DNA of 64,000 nucleotides from Nicotiana tabacum. Its lineage: Eukaryota > Streptophyta > Magnoliopsida > Solanales > Solanaceae. Positions 35,980 to 48,749 of the stretch are shown piece after piece. Within the stretch, counting starts at the first letter, position 1. Each line of letters starts with the position of its first letter. A program made the translations under genes and the position numbers. The stretch lies in contig NC_134100.1 in assembly GCF_000715075.1 (NCBI RefSeq), positions 27,882,042 to 27,946,041 on the forward strand. Reading direction: 5' to 3'. Under the pieces are notes generated by a model. It was not told where the DNA came from, ran no database searches, and saw only the letters and a program-made list of their open reading frames with translations.

Positions 35980-37328
35980 TCCTGCTGGTTGGCCTCCACC
36001 TCTAGCAGCCTGAGCTCCACATCTAATACCTCTACCTCCACCTCTAACACCCCCACCTCCACCTCTAGCTGGTTGCGCGGGCGGTGGAACACTCGGTGCC
36101 TGAACCATAGCACAGGAACCCTGGTGCTGAGACCTGCTCGGTGCTCGAGGGCAAAATCTAGCAATATGCCTCGTGTCGCCACAAGTAAAACAAGCCCTCG
36201 ACTACTAGGGTTGACGACCCTGAAAACTCTAAAGCGGAGGTGCACTAATAGGAGCTGGCAATGCACTATAGGATTGCTGATCAGAATACTGCATGTGAGA
36301 TCCATGGCCACCCGGGGCACCATGAGAAGCCTGAAGTGCTGACCTAAACGGCCTGGGAGGATGGCCCCTACCAAAAGAATCTCTGTCTCCAGACGAGGCA
36401 CCACTGAACCTACCAGAATGACGAGGTCTCTTGTCAGACCCCTGACCACCCCCTGTGATAGAACCATCTCAACTCCCCTGTACACATTAGCCATATCCTA
36501 AAAAGAAATCCGCTCCCCATCTCCTTATCCATCTGCAATCGAATAGGACAAAGAACACTACTAGAGATGCTCAAACTGCCTTTGATAGTTCTTCCTCTAA
36601 GTGACAGGAAGAAACTTCTCTAGAAATAGCTGAGAAAACTGATCCCAAGTCAAAGATGGTGACCCAACTGGTCTAGCCAAACAATAATCTCTCCAGCAAG
36701 TCTTGGCGGATCCAGATAAGTGAAAAGCAGCAAAGTCAACCTCATTGGTCTCCAATATCCCCATGTTCCTAAGAACCTCATGACAGTTGTCTAAATAATC
36801 CTGGGGATCCTCAGAAGATGCACCGCTCAAAGTGGTAGTGAAGATCTTGGTAAACCTGTCCAATCTCCACAAGGCATTAGCAGACATAGCTACTCCATCA
36901 CCGGTCTGAGCTACCACACCCGGCTGAACTGCTCCAACTAGCTGAGCTGCTGGAGTCTAAACCTGGGGAGTCATCTGCTCCAGAGTGTGGGTAGCAGGAG
37001 TCTGGGCTCCTCCTCCAGCCTGAGAGATGGCTGGTGCTATAGGAAGCAAGCCTGCCTGGGTGACACTCTCCATAAGGCCCACTAGACGGACCAGAGCATC
37101 CTGGAGTATTGGGGTAGCAATGAACCCCTCTAGGACCTGAGCTGGGCCCACCGGAAATGCATGGTCTAGAACCTCATCATCAAACTCAACATGAGGCTCC
37201 ATCGCTGATGTTGCTGCTCTAGGCTGAACTCCGCCCCTGCCTCGGCCTCGCCCTCTACCTCTCGTGGGAGCTGCTGCTGGGGGCTTGGGCTGTTGATCAG
37301 TGGATGAGGAAGCGTGTGTTCTCGCCAT
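35980..37328 (-). pseudogene. Element C gag remnant
   Basis: Starts MARTHASSSTDQQPKPP at 37328 with an Arg/Gly-rich segment, then a stop at 36957. The capsid part is visible at 36917-36597 (MSANALWRLDRFTKIF, WRDYCLARPVGSPSLTW), followed by a stop and a degraded stretch. The CCHC zinc knuckle CFTCGDTRHIARFC (about 36149-36190) is intact, unlike in element B. Several frames must be combined, so no gag protein can be made. Confidence 0.8.
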
Positions 37329-37510
37329 CTGTGAAAGAACAGAGTAGAAATTCAATTAGCATTGAGAAACCAAACCGCACGACAGGAAAGAATAGATATG
37401 GAGTTTTTCCTAACTATGTAGCCTCTAGGGGATAAATACAGACGTCTTCGTACCGATCCCTCAGACTCTACCAAGCTTGTCTGTGAATGCTGAGACTTAA
37501 GTAACCTAAA

Positions 37511-37522
37511 GCTCTGATACCA
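37511..37522 (-). other. Element C primer-binding site (tRNA-Met type)
   Basis: gctctgatacca on plus, i.e. tggtatcagagc on the element strand, three bases inside the 5' LTR. Confidence 0.9.
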
Positions 37523-37525
37523 AAT

Positions 37526-40500
37526 TTTCACGACCCGAATTCCCCCACCTTCGGGAGTCGTGATGGCGCTTACTCGTGAAAGCTAGGCAAGCCATGTGTT
37601 ATAAATTCATTATTTTTTTTATTAAGCATTTTCAACAGTTCAATATAATAGGTGATCAAGCAGTAGAATAATTAAAATAACCAGAAATGCGGAAGACGAA
37701 AACTTAATAGTTTAACCAAACATTACAACATGAATCTGAAATACAACACTACCCAAAATTTGGTGTCACAAGGTCACGGACTATCTACGGATACTACAAA
37801 CAGAGGTTTGAAAGATAAATACAAGTCGTTTCAGAAATACATAGAAGAAATAGTATAGAAAAATAGAAGGAAACGCCAGGGCCTGCGGACGCCTGCAGGA
37901 CTATCTCAGGTTGCCTGAATGGACTGAAGATAGCACCCTCACTGCAGTCCAAAAGTTGTAGCTCCGGGATCTTCACATAGTGCAGAGTGTAGTATCAGCA
38001 CAACCGACTCCATGTGCTGGTAAGTGCCTAGCCTAACCTCGGCGAAGTAGTGACGAGGCTAGGACCAGACTACTAAATAAACCTATGCAGTTAAAGCATA
38101 TAAGGCGGAAAAATAAAAACAGATATTTACAGTTAAAGATGGGGGGAAGCACGCTATGGGGAGTATCAGGTAACAACAGAATACCAAAAGAGGAATATAA
38201 AGAAACCAAAATTCAATTGCTAACAAGGATAAGGAAAACAAACACAGTATTCACTTTCATGTCTTCCTTGTTGCAGGCATGCAACCCGATCCCATTTCAA
38301 ATGTTACCGTGGCGGCGTGCCACCCGATCCCATTTCATATCTCTTGTTGTAGGCTTGCAACCCGATCCCATTTCATATATCACCATGGCGGCATCCCATC
38401 CGATCCCATTTCATATATCTTATTGCAGGCGTCCAACCCGATCCCATTTCATATATCACCATGGTAGCGTGCCGCCCGATCCATTTCATATATCTTGTTG
38501 CAGGAGTGCAACCTGATCCCTTTTAAAATATCACCATAGAGGAGTGCCCCCCAATCCCATTTACAAATCAACATTAATCATAAAAGAATCCCGGCAAGGC
38601 AATAAGAGTATAACAACAACATCCCGGCAAGAGAGACAATATCATAAACAATAACATCCCGGCAAGGGAAACAATATCATAAACGATAACATCCCGGCAA
38701 GGGAAATAATAACATCCCGGCAAGGGAAAAAATATCATAAACAATAACATCCCCGCAAGGGAACCAACAATGATAATCAACATATTAAGCATGAACAAAT
38801 CACAGCGGAGTCGCAACAATTACAATACGAGATTCACGGGCATGCTTGACACCGACATATAGATACTCATCACCATGCCTATATGTCGTACTCCACAATT
38901 AACACATACTCCCTCCGCTCCAATTTATGTGAACCTGTTTGACTGGGCATGAAGTTTAAGAAAAAATGAAGACTTTTGGAATTTGTGGTCCTAAACAAGT
39001 CCAAAAGGGGTCAACGGTATTTGTGTGGTTATAAAAACTTCTCATTAAGGATAGAATTGGAAAGTTAAGCTAAATCGTTTCCAAATTTAGAAATGGATCA
39101 TTCTTTTTGGAATGGACAAAAAAGGAAATAGGTTCACATAAACTGGAATGGAGGGAGTAACAAATAAGACAACTCCTAATCTCTCAAGATAAGGTTAGAC
39201 CAAACACTTACCTCGATGCCAGAACACAATTCAAGCCTCAACTACCGCTTTACCTCTTGTTTCCACCACCAATTCGCTTGTATCTAGCCCCAATTTACTT
39301 AACGATATCAATAAATGCTAAATGAATCGATTCTAATGCATTAAAATAAGTTTTCCAATGATTTCCCCAAAAAGTCAAAAATCAACCCCGGGCCCACATG
39401 GTCAAAACCCGAGGTTCGAACCAAAACCCGATTACCCATTCACCTACGAACCCAAATATGTAATTTATTTTGAAATCGAACATCAAATCGAGGTCTAAAT
39501 CCCCAAAATTTGAAAAACCTAAGTTCTACCCAAAACACCTAATTTCCCCTATGAAAACCCTTGATTTTGAGTAGAAATCAAGTGAAAAGATGTTAAAGAT
39601 TAAGAAAAATGAGTTAGAAATGACTTAAAATTGATTTGGAAGAGTAGTTGTCTTTGAAAAAATCGCCCAAAGGTGTTTAGGTTTTGAAAATGTTTGAAAA
39701 ATGCAGAAATTTTCGGCTAAGTTATGATTTAGCAGGTTGCAGATGTCGCAATTGCAACCAGGGTTCGCAATTGTGAATCCTTAAGAAACCTTCTATATTC
39801 GCATTTGCAAAGAATAAGTCACATTTGCAACTCTGTCCCCTTTCGCATTTGCGATGAAGTGGTCGCATTTAGGATCAAGGCCTGCCAAGGCCATCTTCGC
39901 ATTTGCGATACAACTTCGCATTTGCAAGCTTGCATTGCGAAGCCTGCAGGCCTGCAACACACCAGCAATTTCCTAAGTCCAACTTCACTCCGCAGCCTAT
40001 CCAAAACTCACCCGATCCCTCGGGGCTCCAAACCAAACATGCACGCAAGTCCAAAAATATCATATGGAATTGCTCGTGCGATCAAATCATCAAAATAATA
40101 TCAATAACTATGGATTTAGCATCAAAATCAAGAAAAATCTCATGAACTCTTAAGTTCCATTTTTTAATAACCGATGGTCCGATCACGTCATTTTAAGTCA
40201 GTTTCTAACAAAATTTTACACGCTCATCTTAAATACCATATAAGACCTGTACCGGACTCCGGAACCAAAATACAGGCCCGATACCATCAAATTCCAATAC
40301 ATTCAAGTTTCCAAAAACTCTTAAAATTTCAGTTAAATAATTTTCTTCAAAAATTCATTTCTCGGGCTTGGAACCTCGAAATTCGATTCTGAGCATACGC
40401 CCAAGTCCCATATTTTCCTACGGACCCTCCGTGATCGTCAAATCACGGGTACGGATCCATTTACCCAAAATGTTGACCGAAATCAACTTAAATTCATTTT

Positions 40501-40661
40501 AAAAGTAAAATTTATCATTTTGCACAGATTTTCACATAATGGCTATCCGGATACACGCCCGGACTGAGGACGCAAATCAAGGTGAGATAAAAAGGAGGTT
40601 TTAAGGCCTCAAAACACAGAATTTATTTCCAAAACAACTGATGACCTTTTGGGTCATCACA
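37526..40661 (-). repeat. Element C 5' LTR
   Basis: 3136 bp including a 249-bp Stowaway MITE plus its 2-bp duplication; about 2885 bp without it. Its outer TG is mutated to TT on the plus strand (tttcacgacc). The same repeat blocks as in the 3' LTR occur at 38270-38570, 38585-38770 and 39735-39955. Confidence 0.92.
38909..39157. mobile_element. Stowaway-type MITE (Tc1/mariner) in element C 5' LTR
   Basis: 249 bp with terminal inverted repeats: ctccctccgctccaatttat at the left and its near reverse complement (...aaactggaatggagggag) at the right. It is flanked by TA on both sides (38907-38908, 39158-39159). The 3' LTR of the same element has the empty site with a single TA at 31053-31054 (acacataacaaat). 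It has no coding capacity. Confidence 0.95.
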
Positions 40662-40666
40662 ATGCT

Positions 40667-41000
40667 CCTGGCGATCGCTAGGTATTTAATGTGAGTCAGG
40701 ATTTCTAGCCCAAATCTTAGTGATCACCATAATATTTACCACAAATCTGATGGATCATCAGAATTTTTAACATTATGGCTGAAAATTCTAATAATCGTCA
40801 GGGTTTTTGCTGCTTCAAAATTATATTCTCAATTTTTTTATCTTAAATATAAAATGGTGGTCATGCATATATTCATCCAGCGTAATTTTTGTTGGAACTT
40901 TTACCTATCTATATTACATTATAAATTTATTTACTCTTCTTAGAGAGGTTATCACTTAAGTACTTTAATATATATAATTTACCATTTATACACAAAATAT
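40667..41000. other. Original locus sequence between element C and the LINE
   Basis: AT-rich, no open frame or repeat recognised. Joined to 29398-29730 it would restore the target region of element C. Confidence 0.4.
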
Positions 41001-41007
41001 TTTCATT

Positions 41008-43739
41008 TAATGGTGACGTCTGGGGGTATGATGATGTGCATGGTGGCTTTGGATTTGGAGATAGAAACAGAGGAGGAACGTCTCTGCTGGACTTTGCTAG
41101 AGCATTTGATTTTGTGATAGCAAACTCAAGTTTTCCAAAGAAGAGGGAGCACTTGGTCACCTTCTGGAGCTCGGTGGCCGAGACTCAGATTGATTATTTA
41201 CTTTGCAGGAAGTCCGATAGAGGTCTTTGCACGGATTGCAAGGTCATCCCAAGTGAGAACCTCTTGACCCTTCATAGGCTCCTGGTCATGGACCTTGAGA
41301 TCACGAGGAAGAGGAAGAAGAGGGCAATGTATAGCCAACATAGGATCAAGTGGGGAGCCTTGACGAAAGCTAAAGCGCAAGAGTTGGGGGTCAAGCTGGT
41401 GACAATGAGGGCTGGAGGAGTAGTGGGGACGCAAGCGCTATGTGGACCATGACTATGCAATGCACTAGGGAAGCCACGAGAGATGTATTAGGGGTCTCAA
41501 AGGGTTACTCTGGTGGTCACAAGGGAGACTGGTGGTGGAATAGAGAGGTGCAAGGAAAAGTAGAAATCAAGAAAGTAGTATATCTAAAGCTAGTGGAAAG
41601 TGTAGACGAAGAGGAGAAGAGGGCGAATAGGGAGAATTATAAGTTGGTTAAGAAAGAGGCAAATCTAGTAGTTACGGCGGCCAAGACTGCAACTTTTAGT
41701 CGTTTGTAGGAGGAACTCGAGAGCCAAGGTGGGAATAAGAGGTTGTTCAGATTAGCCAAGGCACGAGAAAGGAAGGCGCGTGACTTGGACCAAGTGAAGT
41801 GCATAAAGGACCAAGAAGGTAGAGTTTTGTTGGATGAGAGGCGTAACTGTCAGAGATGGAAGACCTACTTCCATAGTCTCTTGAACGAGGAAGGGGACAT
41901 AAGCATTGTACTCGGTAATTTGGAACTCTCCAGGAGTCGTTTTGACTTTCGGTGTTGTGGGCGTATTAGAGTTGATGAAGTTGAGGGGGCTATGCGTAAG
42001 ATGAGCAGGGGAAAAGCGATCGGGTGGGATGAAATCCCGGTGGAGTTTTGGAAAAGTACGGGCAAGGCAAGCTTGGAATGGCTTACTAGGTTATTTAATG
42101 TCATTTTTAGAATGAAGAAGATGCCCGAAGAGGTGGAGCATGATAGTTCATGTATACAAGAACAACGGTGATATCCAATATTGCAATAACTATCGGGGTA
42201 TCAAGCTGCTTAGCCATACTATGAAAGTCTAGAGAGAGTGGTAGAGCTAAGGGTGAGGAGGAGTGTATCTATTTCTGAGAACTAGTTTGGGTTTATGTCA
42301 GGACGTTCGACTACAAAAGCCATCCACCTTGTTACGAGATTGATGGAGTAGTATAGGGAGAGAAAGAAGGATTTGCATATGGTGTTCATCAATTCAGAAA
42401 AGGCGTATGATAAAGTTCTGAGGGAGGTTTTTTTGGAGATGTTTGGAGACTAGAGGAGTACATGTTGCCTACGTTAGGTTGATTAAGGACATGTATGATG
42501 GAGTAAAATCCCGAGTGAGGATAATGGTGGGGACTTGGACCATTTTCCGGTTATGATGGGGTTGCATCAGGGGTCTGCACTCAGCCCTTTTTTATTTGCT
42601 CTGGTGATGGACGTACTAATGCGCCACATTCAAGGGGAGGTACCGTGGTGCATGCTATTTGTAAATGATATTGTATTGATTTACGGGATGCGAGATGGTG
42701 TGAACGTGCAGACCCTGTAATCTAAAGGTTTCAAGTTAAGCAGGGCCAAGATAGAATACTTGGAGTGTAAGTTCAGTAGCGAGACTCAAGGAAGGGAAGT
42801 GGAGGTGAGGCTGGACTCGCAGGTCATCCCTATGAGAGGGAGTTTTAAGTAACTTGGGTCTATTATTCAGGGGTATGAGGGGATTGATGAAGATGTCACA
42901 CATCGTATTGGGGTGGGATGAATGAAATGGACACTTGCTTTCAGTGTTTTGTGTGATAAGAAGGTACCACCAAAACTTAAGGGTAAGTTTTACAGAGTGG
43001 TGGTCAGATCAATGATGTTGTGTGGGATGAAGTGTTGGCCAGTCAAGATTGCTTATGCCCAGAAGATGAAGGTAGCAGAGATGAGGATGTTGCGATGGAT
43101 GTGCGGGCACACCAGATTAGATAGGATCAGAAATGAGGTATTCGTAATAAGGTGGGTGTGGCCCCTATTAAGGACAAGATGTGGGGAACGCATCTTAGGT
43201 GGTTTGGGCATGTGAGGAAGAGGAGCACAGATGCCCCGGTGAGGAGGTGTGAGAGGTTGACATTGGAGGGACTATGAAGAGGTAGAGGTAGGCCAAATTA
43301 GAGGTGGGGAGAGGTGATTAGGCAAGACATGGCACAGCTTCAGCTGACCGAGGACATGACCCTTAATAGGAAGGTATAGAGGTCGAGGATTAGGGTAGTA
43401 GAGTATGTAGTCTAGAGTATTTATAATGGTAGTATTGGCATGAACTCTCGCTTTCTGTTAGTAGTAGGTTTTTATGACTAACCGTTATTTTCTTTCATTG
43501 TTGATCACCTTACTATCTTGTTATTTTTATTCTGCTTTTATATGGCTTTGTGGTACTGTCCCTTCTTGTCTATATTTTCACTAATGTGGTGCTTATGCTT
43601 TCCTGAGCAGAGGGTCTATTGAAAACAACCTCTCTATCCTCACAAGTTAGGGGTAAGGTATGCGTACACAGTACCCTCCCCAGACCCCACAATGTGCGAT
43701 AATACTAGGTATATTATTGTTGTTGTTATTGTTGTATAC
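41008..43739 (+). mobile_element. 5'-truncated RTE-type LINE (non-LTR retrotransposon)
   Basis: The left edge begins inside the endonuclease (GYDDVHGGFGFGDRN). The right edge is a 3' UTR with gggtaaggtatgcgtacaca and ccccagaccccac, ending in a TTG-rich simple repeat, a known 3' end for plant RTE elements (family knowledge). Possible target duplication tttcatt at 41001-41007 and 43740-43746. Five-prime truncation is normal for target-primed reverse transcription. Confidence 0.8.
41010..43280 (+). pseudogene. RTE endonuclease/reverse transcriptase remnant
   Basis: Endonuclease C-terminal part with QIDYLLCRKSDRGLC and HRLLVMDLEI (41036-41452), a linker, then the reverse transcriptase fingers (EVEGAMRKMSRGKAIGWDEIP, near 41960-42050), LHQGSALSPFLFALVMDVL (42550-42620) and the active-site motif reading LFVNDIVLI instead of the usual F/YADD form. 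The thumb is at 42922-43215 ([30 protein letters not shown]). Stops and frameshifts occur at 41455, 41708, 42170, 42230-42480 and 42720. Inactive. Confidence 0.85.
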
Positions 43740-43746
43740 TTTCATT

Positions 43747-44097
43747 GCATGATGCGCCGCTTATTTTTTTTCCTTCAGATGATGGACTACTTACAACGTC
43801 AACATTTCTCCTTTTTATTGTCTCCCTTCTACTATATGGGAGGACATCTGATATGGAATTGCACTTCAAATTTATTATCCTAGCTATGTCCCTCCGCACT
43901 ACTACTACCCCTTCATATAATTGACTCAGCCTTAACGGTCTGGTTTTCTCCATGCGTCTATCTCTAGAACTTTTCATATAATTGACTCGACCACTATTAT
44001 ATCTATAGTTCGAGTTTCAGGCTTCTAGCCTATTTGGCCAAGCTTCTCCAAAAACCAAAATCTTCTTTTTTTCCAAAGTTCTTTTATTCTCAACTTA
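43747..44097. other. Non-coding sequence between LINE and MITE
   Basis: AT-rich. A short piece at 44020-44045 (tagcctatttggccaagcttct) resembles the MITE terminus that starts at 44098 and may be a second fragment. No gene. Confidence 0.4.
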
Positions 44098-44309
44098 TAG
44101 CCTGTTTAGCCAAGCTTCTAAAATCTACTTATTTTGAGAAGTAGTTTTTTCAAAAATACTTTTCAAAAAAGTACTTTTTGTGAGAATTAGTTTGTGTTTG
44201 GTTAATCAATTTGAAAAGAACTTTTGAGCAGCAATTAGTATTTGGCCAAACTTTTAAAAAGTGCTTCTAAGTGTATTTTTCTCAAAAATGCTTTTGATAA
44301 AAGTGCTTC
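44098..44309. mobile_element. hAT-like MITE, left part (split by element D)
   Basis: Starts tagcctgtttagccaagctt. With the right part (55072-55240, ending cttgtccaaacaggcta) it forms one element with matching inverted termini. The interior is rich in aaaagtgcttct-type words. The classification as hAT-like is from the terminal sequence type and is tentative. Confidence 0.6.
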
Positions 44310-44986
44310 TGTCACGACCCCAGTTCGCCCTCCGTGAACATGTCGTGATGACACCTAGTCCCTACAACTAGGTAAGCCTAACAATGTGGAATTTGTACAA
44401 CTTGCGGAAAACAAAACTAACTTGTAGAAGCAAACAACCGAAAACTTTACTGTCAAGAGAAAACTGTATATAAGTGCCACTTGGCATAATACAACTCATA
44501 TCACGAAATCCAAAACAAACTCCCAAAACCCGAAAACTCACAGGAAACACAGGCTAATAGAAATGAAATATACTGCTCTAACTCCAGAATGTCTACACAA
44601 CCGAAAGAAGGGAAAATCATATACTAAGGCTGGAATAAGATAGAGACTCTTGGTCTGCGGACGTGGCAGATATACCTCAAAGTCTCTGCTAGATGTCTCC
44701 GCCACGAGGATAGTGCGTACCTGGAGCTGCACATGAAAAACATGCGCAGAAGAGGCATGAGTACACCACATCGGTACTCAGTAAGTGCCAAGCCTAACCT
44801 CGGTTGGGTAGTGACGAGGAAGGTCAGGGCCCTACTGAGATAAATATAATAAATGATAAGATAACGGGAACAGTATATATAAAGTCTACAACGAGAATCG
44901 AAACAGGATAAATAAGGAATGCAATAATAGAAAGCAGAGACAAAACAATACAAGGTAAATACTGCTCACAACATGCATGATAATCG

Positions 44987-45320
44987 GGGATCTCTTGGTA
45001 TCTCAAGGATCTCTTGGTATCCTTCATAATAATTCGGGGATCTCTTGGTATCCTTCATAATAATTCGGGGATCTCTTGGTATCCTGAGGATCTCTTGGTA
45101 CCTCCATAATAATTCGGGGATCTCCTGATATCCCGAGGATCTCTTGGTATCCTCAATAATGATTCGGAGATCTCTTGGTATCCTCAATAATAATTCGGGG
45201 ATCTCTTGGTATCCCGAGGATCTCTTGGTATCCTCGATAATTATATACACATGTGCCAAGGATCTCTTAGTATCCCGCACTCCCAATCCAGAACATAAAA
45301 CGTGCAGGGGATCTCTCGGG
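44987..45320. repeat. Tandem block of about 30 bp in element D LTRs
   Basis: About ten units of ggggatctcttggtatcc with ataataattc-like spacers, repeated identically in the other LTR at 52938-53271. Open frames on either strand across this block (for example DTKRSSGYQEIPE repeats on minus) follow the repeat and are not considered genes. Confidence 0.9.
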
Positions 45321-46218
45321 ATGCCGTCCCGTAGTCCCAAATTTAAAACAAACCATAACAGCTCAAAATATCAAATAAATTCCAAACTCATAACGAATAC
45401 TAGTAAAATTCTAGCCTAACATGCTTCCTAGATTACAAACATGGCAGTTTAAGCAAATAGGCAAGTAAGTCAACTAAACATGCTCTTCAAACTAACACAG
45501 GCTAATTTGCAATTAGAGTAAAACAAGTAAGCAAGAAAACTCAATTTAAATACTCCAGATAAAAAATGGATTTTCAACAATTAGCTCAAGTACACACTCG
45601 TCACCTCACGTACAAGGCATTCAATTACCAAATATCAAATCCTAAGGGACAAAGTCCCTCACACAAGGTTAGACAAGCCACTTACCTCGAAAAAGTGCAA
45701 GTCAACCAGAAACCACGCTTTTGCCACGAGTATCCGACTCCAAATGGCTCAAATCTATTCAATTAAATTGCATATTGTAAATAATAATTTAAGTAATTGA
45801 TTCTACAATTAAATTCTAAGGTAATACGCGAAATTATATAAATGATCAAAATGCCCCTCAGGCCCACATTTTGGAATCGGGTAAAATTTATATTTCCAGA
45901 ACCCTCGTACTCTCACGAGTCTAACCATATAAAAATCTCTCAAATCGGACCAAAAATAGCCCCTCAAATCTCGAATTTAGAATTCAAAACTCAAGCCCTA
46001 ATTTCTTACAATTTGGCTAAATTCTCAAGGATTTCAAGGATGATTCTACAATATAATCATGTTTAAAACTCATAAAACTTGCCTCCAATCAATCTCAGTC
46101 GAAACCCGCTTCAAATGCTCCCAAGTAGCTCTCAAATTGCTCAAAAATGGTGGAAAATGGGTTTGGGTTCGCGGATGAACTGTTTTTTAACATTCTGTCC
46201 GGGCACTGTAGCTAACCC

Positions 46219-46432
46219 TATGCGATCGCATTAGAGCTCCTGCGATCGCATAGAACAAAATTTACAGGCCTCAAAATTACCCTATGTGATCGCAACTGGA
46301 CCTCTGCGATCGCAATGCACCATCCAACAACACCGTGTGATCGCAACACCTGCTATGCGATCGCATAGCACAACCAAATAGCCCCCAAAAATCCTTCTAT
46401 GTGATCGCAGCCCTTGCTATGCGATCGCATAG
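46219..46432. repeat. GCGATCGC-type palindrome module in element D 3' LTR
   Basis: Eight words of the tatgcgatcgcatag type, intact or with one change (tgtgatcgca). The 5' LTR copy is at 54168-54382, where the intact and mutated positions differ from this copy. Confidence 0.85.
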
Positions 46433-47121
46433 AGCAAAATTGCTCTGCACTGACTACTGCATTTCTGCAGCATTTTTTCCAACTTCAAAAATTCCCGTTA
46501 GCCATCCGAAATCACCCCGAGGCCCCCGAAACCTCAACCAAAAATACCAACACCACCTAAAACATCATACAAACTTGTTCCAACCATCAAAACGCCTCAA
46601 ACAACGCCATAACCATCAAATTACATCGAATTCAAGCCTAAGTTCTTCTAAAACTTCCAAAACACGCATTCGATCAAAAATCCAACCAAAACACGTCCGA
46701 ATGACCTAAAATTTTTAACACATATCCCAAATCACCTAACGAAGCTACAACAACTCTCAGAATTTCGTTCCGACCCTCGGATCAAAATCTCACCTATCAA
46801 CCGAAAATTGCCAAAATACTAACTTCGCCAATTCAAGCCTAAATTAGCTACGGACTTCTAAAATTCATTCCGAACAAGCTCCCAACCTCGAAATCGCCTA
46901 ACGGAGCTAACGGAACCATCAGATTTCCATTTCGAGGCTGTCTTCACACTATTCCAACTACAAACCATTTTCCAATACTTAAGCTCTCATTTAGGGACTA
47001 AGTGTCCCAAAACTCAACACCAAATGTCCCGGCAAACCAAAATAGCGGAAATGAACTTAGGGGAAACAGTTAATAGGGGATCGGGGCGTAAATTTCAAAA
47101 ATGACCGGCCGGGTCGTTACA

Positions 47122-47131
47122 TCCTCTCACA
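47122..47131 (-). other. Element D polypurine tract
   Basis: tcctctcaca on plus; tgtgagagga on the element strand, adjoining the 3' LTR. Confidence 0.65.
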
Positions 47132-47139
47132 CTTAAACA

Positions 47140-48749
47140 TTCGTTCGTCCTCGAACGAGCATAAAGAACATACCTGAAGTAGTGAAAAGATGAGGATATC
47201 TGCTCCGTACCTCCCGCTCGGTCTCCCAGGTGGCCTCCTCCACGGGCTGGCCGCGCCACTGAATCTTTACCAAAGAAATATTCTTTGACCTCAGCTTTCT
47301 AACTTGCCTGTCCAATATTGCCACTGGCTCCTCAACATAGGATAGATCTTTGTCTAGCTGGAATGAACTGAAATACAACACGTGCGACGGGTCACCATGA
47401 TACCTCCGGAGCATCGAAACATGAAATACTGGATGAACTCCTGCCAAGCTGGGAGGTAAGGCAAGCTCATAAGCTACCTCCCCAACTCGCCTCAATATCT
47501 CAAATGGGCCAATAAACCTCGGACTCAACTTCCCTTTCTTCCCAAATCTCATAACGCCCTTCATAGGCGAAACTCGAAGCAGAACCCGCTCACCAACCAT
47601 ATAGGAAACATCACGAACTTTCCGGTTCGCGTAACTCTTCTGTCTGGACTGGGATGTACGGAGTCTATCTTGAATCACCTTAACCTTTTCCAAGGCACCC
47701 TGAACTAAGTCCTTTCCCAATAATCTAGCCTCACCCGGCTCAAACTAACCCACCGGAGATCTACACCGTCTCCCATATAAAGCCTCATACGATGCCATCT
47801 GAATACTGGACTGATAACTATTGTTGTAAGCAAACTCCGCCAATGGAAAGAACTGATCCCAAGACCCTCCAAACTCAATCACACACGCACAAAGCATATC
47901 CTCAAGAATCTGAATAGTGCGCTCAGACTGTCCGTCCGTCTGAGGGTGAAATGATGTACTCAACTCTACCCGATTACCTAACTCATGCTGAACGGCCCTC
48001 CAGAACCGTGATGTGAACTGAGTACCCCTATCTGAAATGATGGAAACCGGGATGCCATGCAGATGAACAATCTCCCGAATATAGATCTCCGCCAACCGCT
48101 CTGAGGAATAAGTAGTACACACAAGAATAAAGTGAGCGTACTTGGTCAGCCGATCCACAATCACCCAAATAGCATCGAACTTTCTCAAAGTCCATGGGAG
48201 CCCAACTACAAAGTCTATGGTGATTTGCTCCCACTTCCACTCCGGAATCTCTATTTGCTGAAGTAACCCACCTGGTCTCTGGTGCTCACACTTCACATGC
48301 TGACAGTTGAGGCACCGAGCTACAAATCCAACTATATCCTTCTTCATCTGCCTCCACTAATAGTGCTGCCTCAAATCCTGATACATCATCGCGGCACTGG
48401 ATGAATAGAATACCGCGAACTATGAGCCTCCTCCAATATCAACTCCCGAATACCATCAACATTGGGTACACAGACCCAGCCCTGCATCCTCAATACCCTA
48501 TCATCACCAATAGTCACATCTCTGGCATCACCGTGCTGAACATTGTCCTTGAGGACAAGCAAATGAGGGTCATCATACTGCCGCTCCCTGATACGGTCAA
48601 ACAAGGAAGACCGAGAAACCACACAAGCTAGGACCCGACTGGGCTCCGAAAGGTCCAATCTCAAAAACTGGCTGGCTAAGGCCTGAACATCTATTGCCAT
48701 AGGCCTCTCTGATGCTGGTAGATATGCCAGGATCCCCAAACTCTCCGCC
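47140..48749 (-). pseudogene. Element D integrase with chromodomain-like C-terminus
   Basis: Zinc region with a frameshift near 48386 (SIHPVPR), then an open segment 48347-47745 with CLNCQHVKCEH, IDFVVGLPWTLRKFDAIWV, SDRGTQFTSRFWRAVQHELG and TDGQSERTIQ: the DDE residues are present. A TAG near 47745 (Trp in relatives) precedes an open segment to 47133 with the GPY region (FIGPFEILRRVGEVAY) and EEPVAILDRQVRKLRSKNIS, VKIQWRGQPVEEATWETERE, a clear chromodomain-like tail. Confidence 0.88.

Larger units (their letters stand above)
29736..40661 (-). mobile_element. Element C: Ty3-gypsy chromovirus related to element B, degenerate
   Basis: Inverse orientation. LTRs at 29736-32464 (3') and 37526-40661 (5'), flanked by a perfect ATGCT duplication at 29731-29735 and 40662-40666. 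The domain order and LTR ends are those of element B and the LTRs share long collinear blocks, so the two are related subfamilies. Stops, frameshifts and an altered reverse transcriptase active site make it inactive. Confidence 0.95.
44310..47121 (-). repeat. Element D 3' LTR
   Basis: 2812 bp, from tgtcacgacc to gtcgttaca on plus. Contains a tandem block at 44987-45320 (aataattcggggatctcttg, tatcc, about 30 bp) and the gcgatcgc module at 46219-46432. Confidence 0.95.

Noticed and set aside
44966..45340. 124-codon minus-strand frame duplicated at 52917-53291 as a conserved gene
   Set aside because: The identity comes from LTR duplication and the frame follows the ggggatctcttggtatcc repeat.
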